Shown here: positions 27,426-40,600 of the stretch, one piece after another
How positions within the stretch are numbered: position 1 is the stretch's first letter
Layout: each line of letters opens with the position of its first letter
Assembly: GCA_005656395.1 (NCBI GenBank)
Contig: SRSI01000004.1
Coordinates: forward strand, 558,001-622,000
Direction: 5' to 3'
DNA: 64,000 nt
From: Strongyloides papillosus
Taxonomy: Eukaryota; Nematoda; Chromadorea; Rhabditida; Strongyloididae
Notes under the pieces: generated by a model
What the model saw: the letters and a program-made list of their open reading frames with translations, nothing else
What the model was told of the DNA's origin: nothing
Databases searched by the model: none
Made by a program: the position numbers and the translations under genes

Positions 27426-30400
27426 ATGAGATTGTGGAGATCAGTTACTACCTTCCTTATTTCTTTTGCTATTCTCAACGTAGCTGTGGCTAGGACAAGC
27501 CAAAACAACAAACATGATTCCTCCGATGACTTCGAACATAGAAGATTAAGAGACTCTACTACTGCTACACCAACACTTCCTCAAAATTTCTATAGAGAAA
27601 ATCAAGAAAGACAAGCTCTTAAATGCGCTCAACTTGGAGATGGAAACTACGTTTTTGGATGTTCTGAAAGATTCTGGACTTGCCGTGGAAACACTGGATT
27701 TTTAATGCACTGTCCAGCTGGCCTCTACTTTAACCCTCTTCGTAATCAATGTCAATATATCCAAAATGTTGACCTTTGTCAAAATGCCCGTCTTAGAGAT
27801 TCACTTGTACCACAAAGAGCCGTTGATGAATTTAGTTGTAAAGATAAAGAAGATGGTTTCTATACAAAAGGATACTGTGACGGAAATTACATTAGATGCA
27901 TCGATGGAATTTTATATAATCATCATTGCCCAGCTGATCTTGAATTTGATGATAAAAAAATTGCCTGTGTTGAACGTAAAGATGTACAACATTGTCGTAC
28001 TGTTAGAAGAATGAGTTTCAATGCTCATCAAAAGAAAAATAGATCACCATGCAATGGAGATGAATGCTCAAAAGATAATGGTAAAGAAGTTGATTGTTCT
28101 ATTCTTCCTGATGGAACTTACCCACCAACTGGTTCATTATGCAAAAACTTTTTCTACAAATGTACATCTGGTCAATCAACTTTCATGAAATGTCCAAAAG
28201 GTCTTTACTATTCAACAGAAACTCAACAATGCGATGTCATGGAAAATATCAATGAATGTGAATTTGTCTTTAGTGGAGCAGTTAAAGTTAAGAAAACAAC
28301 AATTAAACATTTCCATGTCAAACCACACCCAATTCCACCAGCTAAAACTATGAGTTGTGCAGGAAAAGCCGATGGTTTCTACACTGAAAATCCATGTACA
28401 CCTGTTTATTTCCAATGCTCATCTGAATTTTCATTTGGACAAGTTTGTCCTTCAGGTTTTGTATTTGATATTCCATCAAAAACATGTGTTGCTTTTGATA
28501 AATGTCGCAAAATGAAAATGCCAAAACCAGAAGCTATGCCTACATTTAAACCAACAAATGTCCCAGTTTACACTACAACACAATCAACTCATCCAGTACC
28601 TCAAACAACTACTGCACCAGCTCAATCATCACCAGTTGACAATTTCTGTGATGATAAAGCCGATGGAACTTACCCACTTGGATGTAGCAATGAATACTAT
28701 GTATGTAATTATGGACAAGCATACAAAATGAAATGTGCTGGAAGTACTGTATTTGATGTTGAAACTAACTCTTGTGATGCCCGTACACATGTTACTGCTT
28801 GCGGAGGATCAAAACCAGTTACTGAAATGCCTACCCAAGGTTCTGTTGTTATTAAAGATACATTCTGTGAAGGAAAAAGTGATGGAGTTTATGCAACTGG
28901 TTGTACTAATGAATATTATGTATGTAATGGAGGATATGCTTTCAAAAATACCTGCCCACCAGGATTAGTTTACTCTGTTGAAGATCAAGCTTGCCTTTAT
29001 AAGAAGAATGTTTTAGCATGTGGTGGTTCACCAACACAAAAAATTGAAACAACACCTGCTCCAACAGTCCAAGTCGATCCATTCTGTAGTGGAAAAACTG
29101 ATGGTTACTATTCAGAACAATGTTCCGATGTCTTTTACCATTGTATGGGCGGTTTCGCTAACAAACAAAGATGTCCAATTGGATTATTCTTTGATCTCGA
29201 ATATGAACAATGTGACCATAAAGAAGAAATTACCGCTTGTGGAGGAAGCAAATCACCAGCAACAACAACAACTCCAAGACCAATACCAACAGAACAAGTT
29301 GATACATTCTGCTCTGGAAAACCTGATGGATACTATGCTAAAGGATGCAGCAGTGAATATTACGCCTGTACTGGAGGATATACCTTCAAAATGTATTGTG
29401 TTGATGGAACATTCTATGACCAAACTGAAAACAGATGCTTTGTTAAAGAAGAATGCCCAGCTTGTGGAGGTAAATTACCACAACCAACACCTGAGAAACC
29501 AAATGAAGTTTTACCTGTTGACACTTTCTGTTCTGGTAAAGAAGATGGATATTATTCTGATAAATGTTCTACTACCTTCTACATTTGTGAAAATGAATCT
29601 GGAGAGAAACAAACATGCCCACCAGGATTATTCTTCGATGCCGATTTTAATATGTGTGATTGGAAAGATCAAATTACTGCTTGTGGAGGTCAAAAAACAA
29701 CACCACCACCATTAGTTACAGTTACTTATCCACCTGTTGTAGTTGATACCTTCTGTCAAGGAAAAGCTGATGGATACTATGCTCAAGGATGCGCTCAAGA
29801 ATATTATGCATGCGTTGGTGAAGTTGCTCATAAAATGTACTGTCAAGATGATTTCTTCTATGATTCTAAAGAAAATGAATGTCTTCCAAAGGATGAAGCT
29901 TCAACTTGTGGAGGAACCAAAAAAGTTTACGAGGTTGCTTCTGATCAATCTACTTCTCTTGATCATGGTGTTATTGATACATTCTGTGCTGATAAAGCTG
30001 ATGGATTCTACGACTTCCAATGTTCATCTGACTACTACAATTGTTTCAGTGGTTTTGGAACAAAACAAACCTGTCCAAGTGGAACTAAATTCGATATTCA
30101 AAATCAAGAATGTAATTTCCCAACTGAAATTGTTGCATGTGGTGGATCACCAAGTCCAAAAGTTGAACAACCAGTATTTGCCCCAATTGAAGTTAACCCA
30201 TTCTGTGTTGGTAAAGAAAATGGATACTATGCTCTTGAATGTTCAGGAAAATATTATTCATGTCTTGATGAAATTGCCGTTCAAATGAACTGCCCAGCCG
30301 GACTTGTTTATGATGACAAATTCCAACAATGTTTGACTCCAGAAGAAGCCCCAGCATGTGGAGGAGCTGGACCAACTGAATTTACCCCATTACCAACTAT

Positions 30401-31946
30401 GCCTTCTGATGTTGGTGTTGTTGATACCTTCTGTCAAGGAAAAACCGATGGATACTACAGTGATGAATGTAGTAACTGGTTCTATAACTGTAATAACCAA
30501 TATGGAAATAAAGTTTTATGTCCATCTGGTCTTATGTTTGATAAAACTACAAATGCTTGTGAAGTTAAGAAATATGCTGTTTCATGTGGAGGACAACCAA
30601 GACCAAAACCAACAGTTTACACAATGAAAGAAAAATTACCAGATGATCCATTCTGCGTTGGAAAAGGAAACGGTTATTATGCCAATGGATGTTCAAATAT
30701 GTACTATGGATGTAATAATGGTGTTACACAAAAAATGTCTTGCCCCATGGAAACATTCTTTGATGATGAAATTAACAAGTGTTCATTTAGAGATGAAGTT
30801 CCAGCATGTGGAGGTACACGTCCATCACAAGTTGCTGACAATATTGTAGCTCTTCTCCAACCAAGTGCTTATTGTGAAGGAAAACCAAGTGGAAGATATG
30901 CTGAAGGTTGTCAATCATATTTCATTGTTTGTAATGGACCATATGCTGAAAGAATCGACTGCCCAGCAGGACTTTATTATGATAAAGAAAATGAACAATG
31001 TGACGCTAGAGCTTCTATTGCTGCTTGTGGTGGTGTTACCCCAACTAAACAGTAAGTTTTTCCACTATAGTTTAGCATTATTCAATTATTGCCTTTTAGA
31101 ATTGTTGTTAGTCCACGTCCAGTTGTAAAGAATGTTTGTGATAATAAAGCTGATGGAATTTATTGTAAAGGATGTGCCCGTGAATGCATGAAATGCCAAT
31201 CTGGACAAGCTGTTAAATTTACATGTGCTGAAGGACTTTATTATGATGAAGAAGCTAAATCATGTACCACTAAAGACACTATCCCAGTATGTGGAGGAAC
31301 AAGACCAAAAGCCACTGCTGCACCAGTTAAACCAACCGAATCATCACAATCATTAGATGTTGTTCATGGAAAACCTTGTGACATGAAGAAATGGTCTAAA
31401 CCACTTGGACAAGCCTGTGGAGTTGAATTCTATGCTTGTCACGATACAAAAGTTATTAGACTTGTCTGCCCACAAAATCAAAAATTCGACCAAAATCTTG
31501 GAAGATGTAGAATGAGACACCACTACCCATTGTGCTGGCAAACAAAACCAAAACTTCATGACTACAATGATAACCACAAACCACAACATCACGGACATAA
31601 AAAACAACATTATGGAGGAGATGATAAAAAATATACTAGAAATGACAAACCTTCACAAGATAGCTCCAAATCAATGACACAATTCATCAAAACAACTGAC
31701 GAAAAAGAGAAGAAATATGTCGTTGATGTATTAAATGACACCAAGACACCATTCGTTCATGAGCACAAGACCCGTTTCTGTGACAATGTAAACAATGGAA
31801 TTTACCACAAAAATTGTAGCCCATATTATATCGTTTGTTCTGCCAGTAAAAGAAATTACTTCAGCTCTTGTCCCGATGGTCAATACTGGAGTGGAAAATC
31901 ATTCTCTTGCGAACCAAAAGAACAAATGAAAGAATGTGTTTTTTAA
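27426..31946 (+). CDS. cbd-1: Large chitin-binding protein with 18 peritrophin-A (CBM14) domains, CBD-1-like
   Basis: Two exons (27426-31051 and 31100-31946, intron 48 nt) encode about 1490 residues. I chose the ATG at 27426 because it opens directly on a signal peptide (WRSVTTFLISFAILNVAVA); an in-frame ATG at 27366 adds 20 residues before it. Eighteen six-cysteine CBM14 domains follow, most of the form C-x4-DGxY-x-C-x3-YYxC-x-CPxGLxFD-x-C-x-CGG. Domains 1-4 and 17-18 are the most divergent. A His-rich linker (HDYNDNHKPQHHGHKKQHH region) separates 17 from 18. C. elegans CBD-1 is a multi-CBM14 chitin-binding component of the oocyte vitelline layer/eggshell. The all-CBM14 architecture supports orthology, though the domain count appears higher here. 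Secreted; binds chitin polymer. Confidence 0.85.
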
Positions 31947-33441
31947 ATATCTTATAATTTCATTATATAAAGAGCTTGTCTTTTTAGCGATTTTATAAAA
32001 ATAAAATTTTAAAAAATAATATCTTCTTTTTTAATTTTTACAAATATTATCAACTCATGTTAAAAAATTGTATAGATTCTATATATTTTTTACCTGACAT
32101 TTTATATAAAATTTAATAATTGAAATAAATTATTTATTATTGATAAAGATTAATAATTCGTATTTCTTACCGAGAAGTCTTTTGCCACTTATGTAATTTT
32201 ATTACAAAATGTTTTGTTATACTTTTTATTGATAAATAACTAGTTATGGTTGGAAAAAAATAGTTTGATTAATCATGAATTTGGCATATAAGTTGAAATG
32301 TAAAATAATTTTATAACAATGTTTATTTTAATTCTAATGAAATTTAAAAATAATCAAGTAAACATTTTATTTTCAAATAAATTTAACAATTGGATGGTAA
32401 ATAAAGTCAGGATTTTATATACAAATTATATGTCACCTAAATATTGCCTATTTAACGCCCAAGCATCTTAAAATTTTATTCCACTTTCATAAAATGTCTT
32501 TTGTTTGCTTTTTCTTTCATTATGCAAAATTTGATTTAAAATGTAAAACAAATAATTTTTTAGTTAAAGTGTTAAAAAAATGTTGTTTTCTTTATAAAGA
32601 CCTTTTTAAAATGTAGAAATATATATTTGTTAAAATGTGAATTGATTAATATGTGTTAAATTAAAATATTTTCCGTAACTTTAAAAAAATAAAAATATGA
32701 AATATGATAATAATTAACATAATTATACTTTTTTCCAACAAACAATTTATTCTTAAAGAAATATTTAAATGACTTAGTGAGATATTTATAGATTTTATAT
32801 AATAAAGAAAGATATATTATTTATAAAACATTAATTAAGGAAAGTCTTAAAAAAGCATAGTTAAAAAGAATTATTTTTCCCATATTAAGTAATAAACTTT
32901 AAGATAAAAATTATTTACTTATTTTTTCTATAAAAAATTGCAATCTTTCTTGTTCTATACCAATTATGAAATAGTATATTATATATTTTATGATAATTTA
33001 TTGGCAATAAACATAGTAGATACAGATGACTTTTTTATTAACAACCACATTTAAATTATTTTCGTTAATTAAAATAAAAAACTGATAATATTAATAAATA
33101 AATGATGTGTTGTATTTAATTACTACAATAAATATTTTATTAGCTATATATTATACTTTTCAAATTATTTATTTATATTGTTATAGCTATTTTTATATTA
33201 TTTTTAACTTTAATTTCAAAGAGATGTAAATGTTTTTATAGTAGTAGAAATTTCTAAAGAAAAAAGCACGTATCAGTTAGTATGATATCTAAAATGTTTA
33301 CAGATTTAATGATCGGCGTTTTCAAATTTCTTTTACTTTAATGCAGGCATATTATCTTATTTATATTGAAATTATAATCTTCTAAAATTTAACCTATTGA
33401 TTTATATTCATATATTATTTTTACATTTTTGATGATTGGTG
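31947..33441. other. 1.5 kb AT-rich spacer
   Basis: It contains the CBD-1-like 3' end (AATAAA-like signals near 32000). No frame, repeat or RNA was recognised. An unseen 5' exon of the Ig-domain gene could lie here. Confidence 0.4.
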
Positions 33442-34148
33442 ATGGCTCGTGTTATAATTCTTAGAAAAGGTAACTAGTTTCATTTAAAAAAATAAATTTT
33501 ATACATATTTAGATGATGATATCTTATCAACAAAAGAAATACGTCAACGCCTTCATAGAGTACGATTTGATAAAAATTTAGGAAATGAAAATAATAATGT
33601 CCGCAGAGTTGTTTTACCAAGAACACCAAAACATTTTGCCTGGGCAACAACAAAAAAAAATGAAGTTCCGGAATTTACGTTTAGAATGCAAGATCAATGG
33701 CATTTTGAAGGAGATAATATTGCATTAAGAGTTACATTTAATGGAGTCCCAAAACCTGCAATATATTGGTTTAAAGATCAACAACCAATTACAGCTTCAA
33801 TGAAAACAATGATAAATAATGGTGATAACTCATCTGAGGTGAGTTATTTATGCTCTTTTTCTTCTTAAATATACATTTAATATTAAGTTAATTATTTTTA
33901 CTGCTGAAAAAAGCGATGCAGGATTTTACACATGTCGCATTGAAAATAATTTAGGGATTCGTGAAAGTCATGCACAGATATATATAAAAGGAGAAGAGCA
34001 AACAAGATGTGTAAGAGTAATGCCGAGAAGAAATTATTTGAGTGAAAGGTAGATATATTTAAAGTAATTTTTTTTAATAATAAAAATTGATATTTCTAGA
34101 TTATATCGTCCAATGTATCATGAAATATCTTACTACTCAAAATATTAG
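33442..34148 (+). CDS. Small single-Ig-domain (I-set) protein
   Basis: Four exons (33442-33469, 33513-33838, 33888-34048, 34100-34148) give 187 residues in frame; the tiny first exon is the least certain. Residues about 72-160 form one I-set Ig fold: WHFEGDNIALRV (strand B), IYWFKD (the core Trp), and the strand-F signature DAGFYTCRIEN. The usual strand-B cysteine is replaced, so the canonical disulphide cannot form. There is no signal peptide in this model. Both points suit an intracellular muscle-type Ig domain better than a secreted ZIG-type protein, but a missing upstream exon could change this. The C-terminus is basic and Tyr-rich (NYLSER ... HEISYYSKY). Family membership is sure; orthology is unknown. 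Confidence 0.7.
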
Positions 34149-35686
34149 GTGAATAGAAAAATTATTTGTCTAGATATAAAATAAACAAGCATTTAGGATT
34201 AAATTGATATAAAATACAACAGTTTCGTTATAATGTTTATGAGTCAAAAGATATTGTAGAAATTTAGACAGTTTATAAAAATAATACTTTTGTTATTAAT
34301 ATATTTTAAAAGCAATTGAAATCATGTCTTAGAATGTTATCTAAATTAACCACTTAATCACTAAACAATCTTTTTTCTGAATTTTATTATAATTCTCATT
34401 ATATAAAGATAATAAATTTTTTTGTTAAATGATTTTATCTTTCTTCTAAAATACATTATATTTTATGTGGTCAGTTGATGACAGGTCATATTTAATTTTT
34501 GAAACTATGTATATCTTTAATTAAAACTTCTATATAAACAAGTTAATCGGTATAAAAAATGTAATATTTATAGAAGAATTGGTTTTATTAATAATGTTAT
34601 TTAGAGTAAATTAATTAAGAATAACTTTTGATCCTTAATATCTTATATCATTATAGTTATCATCTTAAAAATTAATGCTCATTTTTTATATTTCCAGATT
34701 TATAACATACATGTAATTAAAAATAACATAAAATGAACACCTACCTAAGGTATAAAAGCATCCTATTTAAATTTTTTCAATTACTTTTTATTTTATACTT
34801 CTCAGTTTTACATTGTTATTTTATTTTAAAATTTCATGTAACTTTTATTAAAACTATTTGTGTGTTTTACAGAGAAAAATGAGAGATTTTAAATCCTATT
34901 TACGATCTTTTGTGATGTTGCTCTAGGCATTGGTAAAAATAAACTAAGAAATGGAAAGTTTTCATAAAAATGGGAAAATACTCAGCGATCACTTTCAAGA
35001 TATATATAATATCTTAAAAGATAAAATATATTCACCGCATTAAATTTAGTTATCCATCCATTTATTTAATTGGCACCATAACTATTTTACATAATCTAGT
35101 ATTTCCATAAAAGAATAATTAAAACTTTCTAGACGATGTATAACAATTGTGATCCAATTATATTTATACTTTTAAAATTTAAATGTATTTCTTTGTCATA
35201 ATATTTATATTACTAATATATTTAAAAAGAATATTTATGTATGTAATTACAATGTATAAATAATAAACAAAATTAATAATTATTCTCCTTTTAAATAAAA
35301 TTTTAATTTGTAGATGCTATCACATTATTTATAAAGAGATTTTAACAAATAACTTTTTTTGATCATCATTTCATTAAAATTTCTGACCCTCCTTCACGAC
35401 ATATAATTTTAATGCACTTATTTTAGAGATTTTGTAGATTACTATACTATACATCTCATTTCATTATAAATTATATCTTTTATATAATTTCAAATTATGT
35501 TGAAAAATTCCGTAACTCTTTTACTATTGAAATTATATCCTGTTCCTTAGATTATTTTAAAAACTTTAAAACATTTATACTATTATTTTCCCATTCATTT
35601 TTACTTTTTAGTATTTTTTTCTTCTAGAATATATAAACAAAGTACTACATTACTATCATATATATTATAATATTTAAAAATTTAGA
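34149..35686. other. 1.5 kb AT-rich spacer
   Basis: No gene or repeat was seen. A TTTAG acceptor ends at 35685, one base before the ATG of the next gene, and is a strong candidate trans-splice site. Confidence 0.4.
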
Positions 35687-37375
35687 ATGATGAATATAAA
35701 TTTTTTTATATTCTTTACAATAACCTTATTATATATTAATTTTTTTGGATATATTAAGGCTGATCTCCCTTCATGTGATCGTGCAAAATGTCATCATTGT
35801 CAAGTTGATTTTATAAGAAGAATGTGCCCAAATACTTGCTCTTCATGTTCGCAAACTGGTGTAACAAGTATTTATAACCAGCAACAGCAAATAATATCAA
35901 GACCATTTGTAGCTAATGGTGAACCTAATCATAAGACTTCGGATATCCCTCAACCATTAAAAGCTGAACAAAATATTCCACAATTTCAATATAATCAATC
36001 ACCAATGGCAATTAATATGCCTGTACCAATTCCACAAAAAAAACAAAATTATCAGCCTACTATACCAACACAACAACAAAATTTAATACCTCCTCAACAA
36101 TTATTACCACAAAATATTCCATCATCAAACCTATTTAATCTCCAAAATCCATTTCAACTTTTTCAGTTTCCACAACTACAAACTCAACAACCATTTAATC
36201 CATTTCAACAATTTTTAAATCCAGCATTTTTGTCTACTAACAATAATCAACAAACCCCACAACAACAACTTATTTCACAACCACAAAATCAAATTATTTC
36301 TCAACAACAAACCCTTCCACAACAACAACAATTTATGACACAACCATCAGGTACTCAAAATTATCAAGGATTTAACATGGTCCAACCTCAAGTATATAAA
36401 CCATTACAAACACAAACATTCCCACAACAACCTTACCAACAATCAAACATTTCTCCCTTAACTATAAATAACAACAATAATAATATAATGTCACAGGGTC
36501 AAATACAAAAACCACAACCAAATCCTCCCTTTCAACAACCATATTCTCCAACACCAATAAGAGAAAATCATGTGGAGGTAAATAATCAAATACCCGAACA
36601 ATTTAAACCTAGACAAATATATAATAATCAAGTAGATCCACAACCATCAAATATTATGCCATCAACTAACTCATTAGCTAATACCAATAATATCCAACTT
36701 CCTCAACAATCCCAACAACAATTTAACATACCAAAACCACCTGAATATAATTATGGACAACAACATCGTCAAAATGGATATCAACGAGTCAATGAAATAC
36801 CCCCACAACCACAAATACCTACAATGAATACAAATCAACGACCATCTCCAACAATAATGGTACCATCACAACCAATCAAAACTCCAACAATTTATCCATT
36901 TGCAGGTGAAAAAAATTCACCATATCAAAATATAAAACACCAATGTCCTAAACAACCAAACTGGGAACCATGTATTGATAAAACTTTAGCTAATGAAAGA
37001 TTTAAATCATGTTGTTCACCACTAGGAGAAGGATGTTCGCAACTATGTTCCTACGATCAAACATTAACAACAGTAAGTGTTAAGAAATAAATACTTTTTT
37101 TAATTATTTTTTTTCTCTAGATTCAATTAGCTGTCTTGACAGGGCGTTGTCCAATGTCTAAAGTTGGTGATATGATGGTATGTGCATCAGGTTATGAGGA
37201 TGCAACTCCATGTTGTGAAGCATATGGTGTATTTGAACCAGGATTTGAACAATGTAGACCATATTGCAATCCAGCAGCAGGTTTACCAAATGATGGTATG
37301 TTAGCAGAGAAATATAAATGTTTAGGAAAGCTAAGTCAAATTCAAAGATGTTTTTATGCTACGCAAAGACCTTAA
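35687..37375 (+). CDS. Secreted ShK-like + Gln/Pro-rich + DB-module protein
   Basis: Two exons (35687-37072 and 37121-37375, intron 48 nt) encode 546 residues. An N-terminal signal peptide (about 1-26) is followed by a six-cysteine ShKT-like motif (about 30-55: CDRAKCHHCQ ... CPNTCSSC). Then comes a roughly 350-residue disordered stretch dominated by Gln, Pro and Asn. The C-terminal part (about 420-546) is a DB module (Pfam PF01682 pattern): FKSCC, CSQLCSYDQTLTT, GRCP, ATPCCEAYGV, CRPYCNPAAGLP, YKCLGKLSQIQRCF. DB modules are nematode-specific and of unknown molecular function; many are in secreted or matrix proteins. The ShKT fold is used here as a structural disulphide module, and nothing indicates toxicity. 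Confidence 0.85.
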
Positions 37376-37615
37376 AAGAATATTTACTAATTTAACAAAA
37401 ACACCAAAAACCTATTAAATATATTATTTTAAAGTCTTCGCTTTATATCTTGCTTTTATTAAAATTAATTTATTTTCATGTACTAATATATATATATACA
37501 TGTATTTCTTAGTTTGAAAAGTAATATAAATATAGTTGTTTTTTATTTATTGAAATGTAATAGTTATGTTTATTTAATATTATATACTATTATTTTTAAT
37601 AATAAAAAAATGTCC

Positions 37616-40600
37616 CTAAATATTATTATTTAGTGGTAATATTAAACGAATTAGGGTACACTCAGTTGCACAATAATTTGATAGGTTTAAAAAATTATTT
37701 AATTTAATTTTTCCACGTTTACTAAGCGAATTGATAGAAGAAATATCAGTAGTTTCCATATATCCACTATCGTTTTTTATTTCATCATATTCATTCATCT
37801 CACAAAAAGATATGGTATTTATAAATACTTCTTTTGAAGTATCAAAATTAAGGCAATTGGGAATTAAATTCAATGCATATAAAGCAAGTCCTTTTAAATG
37901 AATTAATTTCGATGATTTCCAAATATTTGTTAAAGTTTCAATAGCATTTTTATAGTCATTAATCCCACTATCTTTATATTTTATATGATCAGATTCAGAA
38001 ATATTTTTCATATATAAACCAATTAATATTATTGAAGATTCTATAATATTATCCTCTGCATAAATACACTCCCCTTCAATATATTTATAAAATTTCGAAA
38101 ATATATCATGTTGAATGATAAATTGTGTACCAATTTCATGTGACGTAAACATGTCGATAATTGTGGATGGTATTGTGGATGATTTGTTTGCTCTTTTTGC
38201 ATAATGTGCTCTCTCAAATTTTCCTTTAGAATTCTTTTTATATCTTGAATCTAATTCATTATTAATTACATTTTTAACATAACAATACAACTTTGAAAAA
38301 TGTACTTCAATAAAATCTTTTAAGTCATTTTTTGCTTCATCTAAATGAGCAACAAAATAATATTCACAGGAGTACGGTAGATACTTGGCAAACAAATTAT
38401 AAAAGTCTAATTTTTCTACATTATTAATATGGTGAATATTAATTAATTGATTTATATCTTTAATTTTTTTGCGATGAAATACTACTATCTCTAGGAGCCG
38501 TAATGCACAATTTGTGCTGAGTTCTAATATTACATTACTTAACACTTGAAATATTTTTTCAATAATACAATCATCATCCGTAATATTTAAAAGGAGATTT
38601 AAAAAATCTAGACACCAAAGACCCATTTTTTTTCTATTATAAATAATTGTGGTTTCTATAATTGTGAAAGCAAGTTTACTGTGAGGACCTTCATAATTTA
38701 ATATTGCTATAATAAGTTGTGTTATCACTCCTGTACTATCCTCTCTAATTAATTTAAGAAATCTAAAAAATAAATTATGAATATGTATTTTAATTATATC
38801 TTACTTTAACATTAGTTTTTTAATTAATTCATATAACTTTTCATCTTCGGTTTCAAAAATATAACTTAAAAACCCAAAATATATGTGGCCTTGTTGATAT
38901 ATAAGATTATTTATCGTCAATGGACTTGAAACATGGTTATTAATCTCAAAATCATCAATAAAATATTTTAGATAAGCTATAAAGAAATCCTTAAAATCTG
39001 GATAGGTTTTAGAATACGATATGGCCATTTTAAAAAGTTTAATTATATTTTCTTTTTTTCTACAATGTTCTTCTAATGGTATTTTATTCTTAACTTGATA
39101 TGTTGATAAAAAATATTCTCTATCTGGCATTGATAATTGTAACCATTCTATTAATTTATGTCTTAACATTGGATTTTCAGCTAAATAATTCCTAAAAATT
39201 CCTTTATTACAAGCGTACTCGAGATAATTAATAATTGGATCCATTTCAATATTATCAATATTTTTTTTTGAATCACCATAACTAATTTTTCTTATTGATT
39301 GATTACTCTCTAACAATATTCTTTCAATATTAGCGAATTTTAAAGTATCTTCCTCAACACAGTATATTCTCATTGCTTTCCTACCTATACATACAAAGTG
39401 CTTCAAATTATACAAGGTATTATTATATAACAAAGATGGACGGTAAATTTCTAGTAATTCATTTAATCTTCTAGATAAAACACTAACATTATGCCTTACT
39501 GAGCGACTAAATGTATACCTGTAATTTTCATTTTCAAAGCTTGATGTTTTAATAATGTCTTTAACATGAATATCGATAATTTTTTGAATTGATTCCAAAT
39601 CCAACGTATGTTGATTTGGAAATATTTGTGCTTGTATTTCAAAGCATTTAAAGAGTAATAATAATGATTTAAATGTTTCTGAATTATCATAATTAACAAT
39701 TGATGTAGAAATAATCCATTTTAACATTCCATTCCTTAAAAGTGTACTAAAACGATAGTAAAAAAATATTTTTGATACACCAATCTCATCTTGTTTTCCT
39801 GTTTTTATATCTTTTAGTAATTTTAAATTTTCCCCATCTGATGCAACAAAAGCATTTCCTAGAGATGCATCAAATTTATCAGGTTGTAAATGGGTAATAA
39901 AGAAATCATATGCTTCATCCCATGTAGAAAAATCTAATTTATGGTCATCCATACCTAATATTTTTTGAACTATATTATTTATAAATGATATTCCCTCATG
40001 AAAATGTATATGTACATCAATTGACATATTAACAATTTCTTGAATTCTCCTACCTGTTGTACTTATGTCATCTTTATCATTATCAAATAAAAAATATATC
40101 ATTGACCAGTTATCTAATAATTCATTCATTATAAATGAACCATGATTTAATGCCATTACCAAATATTCTGATTTATTACTCCGAAGACGTATACTAGAGA
40201 CATCAGCAAATTCCATTATTGGACTTACAACTATACTTATTAACTCAGATGAGTTAAATTTACCATGCATATCTTCATTATTTAACCATATTTTTAACAA
40301 ATCAAGTATTATGAGATGAATATTTTTAAGTGTTAATGAATTGCATCTTAATACTTCATATAAATACTGCAATCCTAATATATTATAAAAGTAATCAAAG
40401 TAATCTTTATAACCATAAATTATTATACTTATTGCAAGATATGATTCCTGAAGCTTATTTTCACACCTTCCATTTTCCGATTCTTTATACCTGTTTTCTA
40501 ATCTGCGACCATTTTGTAAGCATTCGTCAATATATAATAAACTAGCAATATATTTATTATTATCATCCATGTCATAATAATCTATATAATCAACTATTGG

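Noticed and set aside
28735..30849. Several shifted open frames inside the CBD-1-like exon
   Set aside because: They are shadows of the repetitive CBM14 coding sequence in another frame, rich in repeated Lys/Met/His strings.
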